Assembly: GCF_947855115.1 (NCBI RefSeq)
Contig: NZ_CANTZW010000014.1
Span: 47,495-111,494, forward strand
Direction of reading: 5' to 3'
Length of the DNA: 64,000 bases
Source of the DNA: an uncultured Parabacteroides sp.
GTDB taxonomy: Bacteria > Bacteroidota > Bacteroidia > Bacteroidales > Tannerellaceae
How positions within the stretch are numbered: the stretch's first letter is position 1; each line of letters begins with the position of its first letter. A program made the position numbers and the translations under genes. Shown in pieces: positions 34,438 to 43,116 of the stretch. Below the pieces are notes generated by a model. The model saw only the letters and a list, made by a program, of their open reading frames with translations. It was not told the origin of the DNA and searched no databases.

Positions 34438-37302
34438 TTACGTTGTTAACGTTTGTCCGCAGGCGCATAAGGTCGGGATCAAGTTACGATCGCCGTAAGC
34501 GTTATCCACACGGGCTACATTAATCCAGAACTTACTGTCGTGCAACCATTCCAGCGGGAACGCTGCCTTACTGCGAGGATACTCGTGTTTCCACTCATTG
34601 GCGGTTAGCTCGTATTCCGGGTGCGGAGCGTTCTTCAAAACGTTATCCTCCTTGGAAGCTTTACCTTCTTCCACTTCCTTGATCTCGCTCCAGATACATT
34701 CCATTACCTCCACAAAACGATCCAGCTCGGCCTTGCTCTCGCTCTCGGTCGGCTCTACCATCAAGGTTCCGTGTACAGGGAAAGATAAAGTTGGAGCATG
34801 GTAGCCGAAGTCCATCAAACGCTTGGCGATGTCGCTCTCATCGATACCGGAGCGTTCTTTTACCGTGCGGCACTCCAAGATCAACTCATGGCCTACACGA
34901 CCTGTCGCTCCGGTATAAACAATGCCGTAAGTATCCTTAAACTTAGCAGCCAAGTAATTAGCGTTCAATATTGCGATCTTCGTCACCGTCTCAAGGCCTT
35001 CCGTACCCAGCAGGCGAATGTAAGCATAAGTGATCGGTAAGATACCGGCGCTACCATACGGAGCGGCGGATACCGTATTCAAATCGCTACCCCAAAGCAC
35101 CGGATGTTGCGGCAAGAACGGAACCAGATGCTCGGCAACGCAGATCGGGCCTACGCCAGGACCACCGCCACCATGAGGAGAGGCGAAGGTTTTATGCAGG
35201 TTCAGGTGACATACATCGGCGCCGATCGTACCCGGATTTGTCAATCCTACCTGTGCGTTCATATTGGCGCCGTCCATATAAAGTTGTCCTCCACAAGCGT
35301 GAACGATCTCGCACATCTCCTTAATGTCTACCTCGAAGATACCATGCGTAGACGGGTAGGTAATCATGCTGGCGGCTAGATGTTCCTTGTTCTCCTCGGC
35401 TTTCGCACGGAAATCATCCAAGTCGATATTACCGTTCTCGTCGCATTTCACGGTTACGGTCTTGTAGCCGCACTGGATAGCGCTGGCCGGGTTCGTTCCG
35501 TGAGCCGAAGCCGGGAGCAAGACGATATTGCGATGGCCTTGGCCGATACTTTCCAGATAAGCGCGGATCACACGAAGACCCGTGTATTCACCGGCGGCAC
35601 CGGAGTTAGGCTGTAACGTGCAACCCTTGAGACCCGTAATCGTACATAAATAAGAAGATAGGTTCTCGATCAGCTCTATGTAACCTTCCACTTGCTCTTG
35701 TGGGGCGTATGGGTGGATATTCATGAACTCCGCACGGCTGAGCGGGAGCATGGAAGAGGCCGGGTTCAGTTTCATTGTACAAGAACCCAAGGAAATCATG
35801 GATTGAGCCAAAGAGACATCCTTGCGTCCTAGACGGGTGATGTAACGCATCAACTCGGTTTCCGTATGATATTTCTTAAACACTTCTTGCCGCAAGAAAT
35901 CGGAGGTACGCGCGAATTTAGTGTCGAAATAAGTTTGTGCCGGGATAGACTCGCTCAACATATAATCTTTTCCGGCGGCGCCGGCGAAGATGTATAATAA
36001 TACGCCTATGTCCGTGGGCTGTGTTGTCTCGTCTAGGCTGATACCTATTTGCCCACCCTCGAAGTAACGTAAATTCACCTTGCATTCCAAGGCGATTTCA
36101 CGTAGTGCGTTGACAGACACGTGTGCGGGAAGCTGTATTTTTAAGGTATCGAAATAATCCTTGTTCAATTGCGTATATCCCAGTTTCTCCAGCTCCCTGG
36201 CCAAGAATCCGGCCGCGGAATGAATCCGTCCGGCGATATTGCGCAGCCCTTCCGCTCCGTGGTATACGGCATAGAAGCCGGCCATGGTAGCCAACAATGC
36301 CTGTGCCGTACAGATATTAGACGTAGCCTTCTCGCGTTTGATATGTTGCTCGCGGGTTTGCAAGGCTAGGCGATAAGCCGGATGGCCGTAAGCGTCTTTG
36401 GAGATACCGATGATACGTCCTGGGATTGTACGTTTATAATCGTCTTTTGTGGCGAAGAAAGCGGCGGAAGGACCTCCGTAGAACATCGGGATTCCGAATC
36501 GCTGGCTACTACCGAATACGACGTCTGCTCCCCATTCTCCCGGAGGAGTCAGTAATACCAGACTCATCAAGTCGGCGGCTACACCCACTTTAGCGCCGGC
36601 GGTGTTGGCGCGGGCTACGAACTCCTTGTAATCCTCGATCGACCCATCGGCGTTCGGGAACTGTACGATAGCGGCGAACACGTCCGGCGTGAACTCGAAT
36701 TTCTTATAATCGCCCACTACCACCTTGATACCTTGAGGGATCATACGGGTATGGATTACGGCCAGTGTGGAGGCAAATGTATTCTCATCGACAAATACCG
36801 TGTTCGCTTCTGCTTTTACCTGCGCACGGCTACGTGAACCATGGAACATGGTAACCGCCTCGGCTGCCGCTGTCGCCTCGTCAAGTAGCGAACAGTTCGC
36901 CAATGGTAATCCCGTCAACTCACAGATGACGGTCTGGAAGTTCAGCAACGCTTCCAAGCGTCCTTGGGATACTTCTGCCTGATAGGGAGTATAGGAGGTG
37001 TACCAAACCGGGTTCTCGAATACGTTACGTTGGATCGGAGCCGGGCAAACCGTATCGTACCAACCCATACCGATATAAGAGGTAAATACCTCATTCTTGG
37101 AAGCCAGTTCGGCGATGTGTTCGGCGAACTCGCGCTCCGTCATGGCCTCCGGAAGGTTCAACGGCTCTTTCAAGCGGATGTTGGCAGGGATGGTCTGATC
37201 GATCAACTCGTCCAAAGACTTCACGCCAATCGTCTCCAACATAGCGGGAATATCCTCCGCTGAGATGCCCACGTGGCGGTTTACAAACTTATTTGTGTCC
37301 AT
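34438..37302 (-). CDS. gcvP: Glycine dehydrogenase (decarboxylating), P-protein
   Basis: GcvP decarboxylates glycine with PLP and passes the aminomethyl group to the lipoyl H-protein of the glycine cleavage system. The 954-residue length means the single-chain form, with both homologous halves fused. The PLP lysine is Lys704 in LNLHKTFASPHGGGGPG. The N-terminal half shows SYIGMGWYDT and EVSQGRLEALLNFQT. It is the last gene of an operon with a DUF3298 lipoprotein, rsmG and an MBL hydrolase, 12 bp after the MBL stop codon. Genes for the T, H and L proteins are not in this window. No glycine riboswitch was seen upstream. Confidence 0.97.
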   Translation of the reverse strand: MDTNKFVNRHVGISAEDIPAMLETIGVKSLDELIDQTIPANIRLKEPLNLPEAMTEREFAEHIAELASKNEVFTSYIGMGWYDTVCPAPIQRNVFENPVWYTSYTPYQAEVSQGRLEALLNFQTVICELTGLPLANCSLLDEATAAAEAVTMFHGSRSRAQVKAEANTVFVDENTFASTLAVIHTRMIPQGIKVVVGDYKKFEFTPDVFAAIVQFPNADGSIEDYKEFVARANTAGAKVGVAADLMSLVLLTPPGEWGADVVFGSSQRFGIPMFYGGPSAAFFATKDDYKRTIPGRIIGISKDAYGHPAYRLALQTREQHIKREKATSNICTAQALLATMAGFYAVYHGAEGLRNIAGRIHSAAGFLARELEKLGYTQLNKDYFDTLKIQLPAHVSVNALREIALECKVNLRYFEGGQIGISLDETTQPTDIGVLLYIFAGAAGKDYMLSESIPAQTYFDTKFARTSDFLRQEVFKKYHTETELMRYITRLGRKDVSLAQSMISLGSCTMKLNPASSMLPLSRAEFMNIHPYAPQEQVEGYIELIENLSSYLCTITGLKGCTLQPNSGAAGEYTGLRVIRAYLESIGQGHRNIVLLPASAHGTNPASAIQCGYKTVTVKCDENGNIDLDDFRAKAEENKEHLAASMITYPSTHGIFEVDIKEMCEIVHACGGQLYMDGANMNAQVGLTNPGTIGADVCHLNLHKTFASPHGGGGPGVGPICVAEHLVPFLPQHPVLWGSDLNTVSAAPYGSAGILPITYAYIRLLGTEGLETVTKIAILNANYLAAKFKDTYGIVYTGATGRVGHELILECRTVKERSGIDESDIAKRLMDFGYHAPTLSFPVHGTLMVEPTESESKAELDRFVEVMECIWSEIKEVEEGKASKEDNVLKNAPHPEYELTANEWKHEYPRSKAAFPLEWLHDSKFWINVARVDNAYGDRNLIPTLCACGQTLTT

Positions 37303-37314
37303 AATTCTAGTATT

Positions 37315-37953
37315 TTATAAATAAGGATTATTTAATTTCTCGTCAATGATCCGTGTCTCGGGACCATGCCCGGGGTAGACAACGGTCTCGTCCGGTAGCG
37401 ACAGCAATTTGTCTTTGATAGCTGCAAGCAATATATCTTGGTTACCTCCCCATAGATCGGTACGGCCGATGCTTCCTGCGAACAGGGAGTCTCCTACGAT
37501 CACGAAGCCGTTCTTCTTGTTGTAGAAAGCCAAGCCTCCGGGGGAATGGCCGGGGACGGTCAATACCGACAGCTCTGATTTCCCGAACTTTATGATCTCT
37601 TCGTTTACCAGATATTTCCCTACCGGGATGTTCCTCACCTTCATCGGCAGGCCGAATGCTTTGGCTTGCTCTTCGGGAGAAGGGAGACCTTCTACGTCTG
37701 CCTTATGGGCTTCCGGACTTAATCCGTAGGTGTCATATATGAATGCGTTACCGAAGATATGGTCCAGATGGAGGTGTGTGCAAAGGTAACGTTTCAGCGT
37801 CAGCCCGTTCTGGGCGATAAAGTCGCTTACCTCTTTTTGTTCCTCTTTGCGCAGGCAACCACAATCGATAAGGACCGCCTCCTTGGTATCGTCGTATAGC
37901 AAGTAAGTATTCTCGGAGAAATAGTTTACCTCGAAAGATTTTATCGTAATCAT
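37315..37953 (-). CDS. MBL-fold metallohydrolase (glyoxalase II-like)
   Basis: A 212-residue metallo-beta-lactamase-fold hydrolase. The metal motif HLHLDH occupies residues 60-65 (CTHLHLDHIFGNAF), with later ligands in TVPGHSPGG, GDSLFAGSIGRTD and VYPGHGPET. This pattern is shared by glyoxalase II and the related thioester or persulfide hydrolases. Dedicated glutathione partners are not expected in this organism, so the substrate is open. Its ATG overlaps the rsmG stop by 4 bases, and gcvP follows 12 bp later, so it is co-transcribed. Confidence 0.88.
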   Translation of the reverse strand: MITIKSFEVNYFSENTYLLYDDTKEAVLIDCGCLRKEEQKEVSDFIAQNGLTLKRYLCTHLHLDHIFGNAFIYDTYGLSPEAHKADVEGLPSPEEQAKAFGLPMKVRNIPVGKYLVNEEIIKFGKSELSVLTVPGHSPGGLAFYNKKNGFVIVGDSLFAGSIGRTDLWGGNQDILLAAIKDKLLSLPDETVVYPGHGPETRIIDEKLNNPYL

Positions 37954-38633
37954 AATGGTACGTACACTACTTTTTTGGTTTCAAAAAACTCTTCTTTAAA
38001 ATGGTCTTTCAGATCCATGCTGATCGCCTGGTTCCGGAAGGGCAGTATCTCGTGCGCCAGCTCGCCACCTTTCAGGCAAATCAGCCCGTTGGGCAACGCG
38101 TTGATCTGTTTTTTCTTTATGTTCTTGCGAACGATCTTTACCAGATCTGCCAAAGGCATCACGGCACGGCTCACGACGAAATCGAAAAGCTGCTTTTCTT
38201 CCTCGCCCCGGCAATGACGGAAAGATACGTTTTCCAGCCCGATTGCCTCAGCCACGGCTTGTCCTACCTTGATTTTTTTCCCGATACTGTCTACCAAGTG
38301 AAAATGGCTCTCCGGGAATAAGATCGCTAAGGGGATACCGGGAAAACCGCCTCCCGTACCCAGATCCATCACCGAGGACCCCGCCTTGAAACGTAGCATA
38401 TGGGTAATTCCCAGCGAGTGGAGTACGTGATGCGGGTATAGGTTCTCGATGTCTTTTCGCGAGATCACGTTGATCTTGGCGTTCCAGTCCGTGTATAAAT
38501 CATACAAGGCGGTGTATTGTTCTTTTTGCCGATCGGTGAGATCGGGGAAGTAGGAGAAGATGGCCGACAATTGGCAATTGACAATTGCGGGTCGTTCTTT
38601 ATCTTTATTCTCGGTGTTATTAAGATAGTTCAT
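37950..38633 (-). CDS. rsmG: 16S rRNA (guanine-N7) methyltransferase RsmG
   Basis: RsmG methylates N7 of G527 in 16S rRNA using S-adenosylmethionine. The 227-residue protein has YPHHVLHSLG and VMDLGTGGGFPGIPLAI, the SAM-binding loop. The family start would fall near FSYFPDLTDRQKEQ, but the only in-frame ATG is 25 codons earlier. The added N-terminus (NCQLSAI region) is encoded by a repetitive CAATTG-rich stretch (38570-38590), suggesting that intergenic repeat sequence was drawn into the gene. Translation from a non-ATG start is an alternative. The stop codon overlaps the MBL start. Confidence 0.93.
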   Translation of the reverse strand: MNYLNNTENKDKERPAIVNCQLSAIFSYFPDLTDRQKEQYTALYDLYTDWNAKINVISRKDIENLYPHHVLHSLGITHMLRFKAGSSVMDLGTGGGFPGIPLAILFPESHFHLVDSIGKKIKVGQAVAEAIGLENVSFRHCRGEEEKQLFDFVVSRAVMPLADLVKIVRKNIKKKQINALPNGLICLKGGELAHEILPFRNQAISMDLKDHFKEEFFETKKVVYVPL

Positions 38634-38654
38634 TTATTCGTTTGTTTTTGTGCG

Positions 38655-39509
38655 TCAAAAGTCAACTATTAACTGGCTTATCGGACTGTCGTCCCGTAGC
38701 AAATGGCGGATTTCTCCGTAGGGGAGATGGACGTTTGTCACTCCTACCACATAGGCTGCGATCTCGTATTCGTTGAAAGAATAGGTGATACCCGTCTTGT
38801 CTACGAGGAAGTTCCCGTTCGGGAAGATCTCGTCCACACTAAAGAAACCTATATTTTCCAGTTCCTTGGCATCGGATACGTTGTTTTGCTTGGCGATTTG
38901 GTCTACCAATATTTGAGCCAGGCTGTCTTGATAATCATCCACGAATATCTCTTCCTCGGTGACCGGTTTGCCGGTCTTTAGGTTCACTACGTGATTGTTG
39001 TAGGAATGTGCGCCATGCGCTCCACCCGTATAGTTTTCGAAACTTACCGTATAGCTGATGATATCGTCTTGATTGAAGGCTATATCGTCTGATGACATCT
39101 CGTAATAAGAGAACCAAGAGCCTACCGGGATCTCGTCGGATTTCGCTACCTCGGCTTTGTAGTCTTCTTCCAGGTCTTTGTAAGCCGTCAGGTAATCATC
39201 GGTATATTTCCGTACCGCCTCCTCTGGAGATAGCTGCTCATAATTCTCGCCGAAATAGGAGGAGACGAATTGCCTCTGCAAGTTCTTAAGGATCTCTTTA
39301 TCCGCATATTTCCGGGGATAAACGAACTTGATCTCTAGGTTACAATTGGGATTATCCGGGTTATCTAGCAAATGATAAGTCTTTTCCACGCTGATAGAAT
39401 CAAACGTGATACTGTTCTCGGAAGCTTTCTTCGTTCCGGTATTACAACCCGTGGCTAAAATACCTATCAAAAGAAGCGCCAGCATGCTTGCGCGTAAATG
39501 CGTTCTCAT
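38655..39509 (-). CDS. DUF3298/DUF4163 lipoprotein
   Basis: A 284-residue lipoprotein with a signal peptide and lipobox LATGC (Cys22). The second half contains VSFENYTGGAHGAHSYNNHVVNLKTGK, here shortened as YTGGAHG...NLKTGK, the signature of the DUF3298 domain found at the C-terminus of PdaC/RsiV-like extracellular proteins. The N-terminal part (about residues 35-140) corresponds to DUF4163. Relatives bind or modify cell-wall components, but no catalytic residues can be named here. It is the promoter-proximal gene of the rsmG-MBL-gcvP operon, 21 bp before rsmG. Confidence 0.8.
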   Translation of the reverse strand: MRTHLRASMLALLLIGILATGCNTGTKKASENSITFDSISVEKTYHLLDNPDNPNCNLEIKFVYPRKYADKEILKNLQRQFVSSYFGENYEQLSPEEAVRKYTDDYLTAYKDLEEDYKAEVAKSDEIPVGSWFSYYEMSSDDIAFNQDDIISYTVSFENYTGGAHGAHSYNNHVVNLKTGKPVTEEEIFVDDYQDSLAQILVDQIAKQNNVSDAKELENIGFFSVDEIFPNGNFLVDKTGITYSFNEYEIAAYVVGVTNVHLPYGEIRHLLRDDSPISQLIVDF

Positions 39510-39537
39510 CGGACTACAGATTTAATTTATTTGTACG

Positions 39538-39568
39538 CGAATGTACGTTATTAAATTGTATAATCAAA
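39538..39568 (-). promoter_or_regulatory. Promoter of the DUF3298-rsmG-MBL-gcvP operon
   Basis: Read on the minus strand: TTTG (39568-39565), a 19-bp spacer, TACATTCG (39545-39538). One base differs from TAnnTTTG. It lies 29 bp upstream of the first ATG. Confidence 0.55.
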
Positions 39569-39676
39569 TTACGAGTCGAAGTCTTTTCCGGGTATCCCTG
39601 GATAAGAAGAATTTTACAATAAACGGAAAATCAGGTTGTGTTTTCAAGGGTTTGAAAATCAGGGTCGTAAAAATAT

Positions 39677-39763
39677 CGTAATGTTTGTGTTGAAACACGT
39701 ACATGTTTTTCCGAAAAGTCGTACATGTTTTTGGAAATTCACGTACGTGTTTTTCCGGGAATG
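39677..39763 (+). repeat. Tandem array of CGTAC(A/G)TG units with 22-bp period
   Basis: Three 22-bp units start at 39698, 39720 and 39742, each CGTACATGTTTTT or CGTACGTGTTTTT followed by a variable part. A degenerate 21-bp unit precedes them from 39677. A single similar copy (GTACGTGTTTTTC) occurs near 41889, after the GH2 gene. The array lies in the 461-bp gap between divergent genes; the rest of that gap holds the two promoters and no gene. Confidence 0.7.
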
Positions 39764-39921
39764 ATATTGATGTAAAATAGGAACATTAAAAAAATACAAT
39801 AACCTTACCTTGTGGGATTCTGTCATAAGAGATATTCCGGGCATTTTTAAAGTTGGATCGATTTGGGTACGGTTCTTTATAATAGGTATCCGAGGTGATG
39901 TGGATTTTGGATATTTTCTAT

Positions 39922-39929
39922 TATCTTTG
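39922..39929 (+). promoter_or_regulatory. -7 promoter element before the GH2 gene
   Basis: TATCTTTG matches TAnnTTTG, 41 bases before the GH2 ATG. No TTTG was found at the right distance for a -33 element, so an activator may be needed. Confidence 0.45.
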
Positions 39930-39970
39930 TCAACCGAAAGTGTATTATCAATTCAAAAAGTAATAATATC

Positions 39971-41785
39971 ATGAGAAAATTATTGTTAGCCGTTTGTGCT
40001 TTTGCTACGGTTTGTAGCGTTAGCGCGCAATGGAAGCCTGCCGGAGACAAGATCAAGACGGATTGGGCAGAGAAAGTAGATCCCCGGAATGTATTGCCAG
40101 AATATCCGCGTCCCGGGATGGAACGTGCGGACTGGCAGAACCTGAATGGCGAGTGGGAATACGCCATCCTTCCGAAAGGACAGGTAGAGCCGGCAAATTT
40201 CGATGGGAAGATCTTAGTCCCGTTTGCCGTGGAATCTTCCTTGTCCGGTGTACAAAAAGAGGTGGGAGAGAAGAATGAGTTGTGGTATAAGCGAACCTTT
40301 ACGGTACCTTCCTCTTGGAAAGGGAAAGACATCTTGCTGAATTTCGGCGCCGTGGATTGGAAAGCGGACGTGTTCGTGAACGATATCCTGATCGGTTCCC
40401 ACACGGGTGGCTTTACCCCTTTCTCCTTGAATATCACTCCATATCTGAGTGGTAAAAGCACGCATAAACTGGTGGTTCGTGTATGGGACCCGAGCGATAA
40501 AGGTTATCAACCTCGTGGTAAGCAAGTGGCTAACCCGGAAGGAATCTGGTATACGCCAGTCACCGGAATCTGGCAAACCGTATGGCTGGAACCGGTCGCT
40601 TCCTCGCATATCACTTCTATCAAGGCGATCCCGAATATTGATAATGGCGTGATGAGTGTGACGGTTGGGGCTTGCTCTACTTCTCCGGCATCGGATATTG
40701 TGGAGGTAAGTTTGCTAGATAAGGGGCAGGTGGTAGCTACCGCCAAGGGCGTGCAAGGGAAAGAGTTGCGTCTTTCCGTACAAAACCCTACGCTGTGGGA
40801 ACCTTCCAATCCTTATTTGTATGATATGAAAGTGAGCTTGTCGAAAAATGGCAAGAAGGTAGATGAGGTGAAATCGTACACTGCTTTCCGCAAGATATCG
40901 GCCGAGCGTGATGCCAATGGTATCATGCGTATGCGTTTAAACAACAAGAACCTCTTCCAATATGGCCCGCTGGATCAAGGGTGGTGGCCCGATGGACTTT
41001 ACACGGCTCCCACGGACGAGGCGTTGTTGTATGATATCGTGAAGACGAAAGCATGGGGCTTCAATATGATCCGTAAGCATGTGAAGGTAGAGCCGGCTCG
41101 TTGGTACTATCATTGTGATAAGGAAGGTATGCTGGTTTGGCAGGATATGCCTAGTGGCGATATGGGTAACCAGTGGGCTCCTCATACATATAATGGCGGT
41201 ACCGACAAGGAGCGTACCGAGGAGTCTATCAATAATTATTACAAGGAATGGAAGGAGATCATGGACTTGTGCGTCTCGAATCCTTGTGTAGTGGTATGGG
41301 TTCCGTTCAACGAGGCTTGGGGACAGTTCGATACCGAGAAGGCTGCTGAGTGGACCAAGGCTTATGATCCTTCTCGCTTGGTGAACCCGGCCAGCGGTGG
41401 TAATTTCCGGGCATGCGGTGACATTTTGGATTTGCATAATTATCCGGGTCCGGCGATGTATCTGTTCGATCCGGTACGTGTGAATGTGCTGGGTGAGTAT
41501 GGCGGTATCGGCTTGGCTGTAGAGAACCATTTGTGGTGGAACAAACGTAACTGGGGCTATGTGCAGTTCAAGAATAGCGATGAGGTGACTGCCGAGTACG
41601 TGAAATATGCCCGTGAGTTGAAGAAGCTGGTATCTAAGGGTTTCTCTGCCGCCGTTTATACGCAGACCACAGATGTGGAGGGCGAGGTGAATGGCCTTAT
41701 GACATACGACCGTAAGGTTCTCAAGATCAACGAGGCCGAGGTTCGTAAGGTAAATCAAGAGGTGATCAATGCGTTGTCCGAGTAG
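39971..41785 (+). CDS. Secreted glycoside hydrolase family 2 enzyme
   Basis: A 604-residue GH2 protein (beta-galactosidase/glucuronidase/mannosidase superfamily). A cleavable signal peptide ends at CSVSA-Q20. The N-terminal sugar-binding jelly roll (LWYKRTFTVP, VNDILIGSHTGGFTPFS) and an immunoglobulin-like domain (about 210-305) precede the TIM barrel. The acid/base is Glu448 in VPFNEAWGQ and the nucleophile is Glu509 in VLGEYGG. The specificity cannot be settled from motifs; GH2 proteins of about 600 residues lacking the large C-terminal domains include several uncharacterised periplasmic enzymes. The gene is alone, with a strong terminator after it and a tandem repeat array far upstream. 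It is not attached to either SusCD pair. Confidence 0.92.
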   Translation: MRKLLLAVCAFATVCSVSAQWKPAGDKIKTDWAEKVDPRNVLPEYPRPGMERADWQNLNGEWEYAILPKGQVEPANFDGKILVPFAVESSLSGVQKEVGEKNELWYKRTFTVPSSWKGKDILLNFGAVDWKADVFVNDILIGSHTGGFTPFSLNITPYLSGKSTHKLVVRVWDPSDKGYQPRGKQVANPEGIWYTPVTGIWQTVWLEPVASSHITSIKAIPNIDNGVMSVTVGACSTSPASDIVEVSLLDKGQVVATAKGVQGKELRLSVQNPTLWEPSNPYLYDMKVSLSKNGKKVDEVKSYTAFRKISAERDANGIMRMRLNNKNLFQYGPLDQGWWPDGLYTAPTDEALLYDIVKTKAWGFNMIRKHVKVEPARWYYHCDKEGMLVWQDMPSGDMGNQWAPHTYNGGTDKERTEESINNYYKEWKEIMDLCVSNPCVVVWVPFNEAWGQFDTEKAAEWTKAYDPSRLVNPASGGNFRACGDILDLHNYPGPAMYLFDPVRVNVLGEYGGIGLAVENHLWWNKRNWGYVQFKNSDEVTAEYVKYARELKKLVSKGFSAAVYTQTTDVEGEVNGLMTYDRKVLKINEAEVRKVNQEVINALSE

Positions 41786-41820
41786 AAAGCCGAAAGAATA
41801 GTTATTTGATTCGATGATAG

Positions 41821-41868
41821 ATCCGGTCCGGGTAAGACTCTCTCTCTGCCCGGACCGGATTCTTTTTT
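41821..41868 (+). terminator. Strong intrinsic terminator of the GH2 gene
   Basis: ATCCGGTCCGGG (41821-41832) pairs perfectly with CCCGGACCGGAT (41849-41860), followed by TCTTTTTT. Confidence 0.92.
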
Positions 41869-41940
41869 GTCGGGACTTATGAATCGGATGTACGTGTTTT
41901 TCTGGAAAAACATTAACTTCGCAACATAGGATAAAGCGAG

Positions 41941-42444
41941 ATGAATATGATTCGGAATGTGAGTTTGCGAGACGCCAAGGCGATCGTGGATATATACAAT
42001 GAATATGTCGTGAATAGCATGGCTACGTTCGAGACGGAACCTTTGCGGGTGGAAGAGATGGAGGCGCGCATAGCCGGGATCTCGGCAAGCTATCCTTATC
42101 TGGTGTACGTGGATCGTGATGAGGTCGTGGGATATTGCTATGCCCACGCATGGAAAGAAAGGGCGGCCTATAAATATACACTTGAGACCACCGTTTATTT
42201 ATCCCCGGGGCACAAGGGCAAGGGAATCGGCCGGCAACTTATGGAAAGGCTGATCGAGGAGTGTCGGGCAGGCGGCTACCACGCTTTGATCGCCTGTATC
42301 ACCGAGGGGAATGAGGCTAGCTTCTCGCTGCATGAGAAGCTAGGATTCAAAAAAGTATCCCGCTTCGAGAAAGTGGGGCTAAAATTCGGGCGATGGCTGG
42401 ACGTGATAGATTATGAATTGATAATTAAGCCTAACGAGAGGTAA
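41941..42444 (+). CDS. GNAT N-acetyltransferase (phosphinothricin acetyltransferase-like)
   Basis: A 167-residue GNAT enzyme using acetyl-CoA. The segment NVSLRDAKAIVDIYNEYVVNSMATFETEP and the pyrophosphate loop GHKGKGIGRQLMERL place it in the PAT/YncA group, which acetylates phosphinothricin, methionine derivatives or other amino groups. IACITEGNEASFSLHEKLGF is the usual final helix-strand region. Length is typical. It lies 73 bp after the GH2 terminator, with TAACTTCG near 41920 as a plausible -7 element, so it is separately transcribed. The natural substrate in this organism is unknown. Confidence 0.88.
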   Translation: MNMIRNVSLRDAKAIVDIYNEYVVNSMATFETEPLRVEEMEARIAGISASYPYLVYVDRDEVVGYCYAHAWKERAAYKYTLETTVYLSPGHKGKGIGRQLMERLIEECRAGGYHALIACITEGNEASFSLHEKLGFKKVSRFEKVGLKFGRWLDVIDYELIIKPNER

Positions 42445-42445
42445 C

Positions 42446-42473
42446 TTTCAATTCTCGATTTTCAATTCTCGAT
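42446..42473 (+). repeat. Two perfect tandem copies of TTTCAATTCTCGAT
   Basis: The 14-bp unit occurs at 42446-42459 and 42460-42473, between the GNAT stop and the promoter of the DUF4290-murA operon. Related AATTG-rich sequence appears inside the rsmG 5' end. Confidence 0.7.
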
Positions 42474-42510
42474 TAATATACCTATCTTCGCGATAAACAA
42501 AATGTAAAGA

Positions 42511-43116
42511 ATGAAATACAATACAGAAGGAAAAAGATTGACTTTGCCCGAATACGGACGTAATATCCAAAATATGGTAGACTATTGCGTCACCATCCAA
42601 GACCGGGAGGAGCGCAAGCGTTGTGCCAACACGATCATCAACATCATGGGAAACATGTTCCCGCACCTGCGAGACGTGAACGACTTTAAGCATATCCTCT
42701 GGGATCATCTGGCGATCATGGCCGATTTCAAGCTTGATATAGACTATCCGTACGAGATTATCAAGAAGGAGAATCTGTATAGCCGCCCGCCCCGTATCCC
42801 GTACAATAATAATCGTATACGCTACCGCCATTACGGAAAGACCTTGGAGTTGATGATCCGTAAGGCTACGGAGCTGCAGCCCGGCGTGGAGAAAGATCAG
42901 CTCGTGCGCTTGTTGGCCAACCAGATGAAGAAATCGTTTCTTACTTGGAATAAGGAAAGCGTGGATGATCGTAAGATCTTCAAGGATCTGGATGAACTGT
43001 CTGGCGGTAAGATCGTATTGAGCGAGGAAGAGCATAAACTGGCCGAGAGCCGCGATATCTTGGCTCGTAATAACAGTGGCGGAAACAAGAGAAATTTTAC
43101 GCGTAAAGGCAGATGA
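42511..43116 (+). CDS. DUF4290 protein
   Basis: A 201-residue cytoplasmic protein with no signal or membrane segment, matching the Bacteroidota-specific DUF4290 family (YNTEGKRLTLPEYGRNIQNMV at the start, FPHLRDVNDFKHILWDHL in the middle). The predicted structure is helical. The C-terminus (about 180-201) is basic and rich in Asn, Arg and Lys, possibly nucleic-acid-binding. Function is unknown. It is always informative that its stop overlaps the murA start by 4 bases (ATGA), so it is translationally coupled to peptidoglycan synthesis and heads the six-gene operon. A TATCTTCG element at 42483-42490 is a likely -7. Confidence 0.85.
   Translation: MKYNTEGKRLTLPEYGRNIQNMVDYCVTIQDREERKRCANTIINIMGNMFPHLRDVNDFKHILWDHLAIMADFKLDIDYPYEIIKKENLYSRPPRIPYNNNRIRYRHYGKTLELMIRKATELQPGVEKDQLVRLLANQMKKSFLTWNKESVDDRKIFKDLDELSGGKIVLSEEEHKLAESRDILARNNSGGNKRNFTRKGR

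Noticed and set aside
37303..37314. Glycine riboswitch upstream of gcvP
   Set aside because: Only 12 bp separate gcvP from the preceding gene, and no aptamer-like structure was found in the operon leader.
40937..41758. 273-codon open frame antisense to the GH2 gene
   Set aside because: It overlaps conserved GH2 catalytic sequence; composition is explained by the coding strand.
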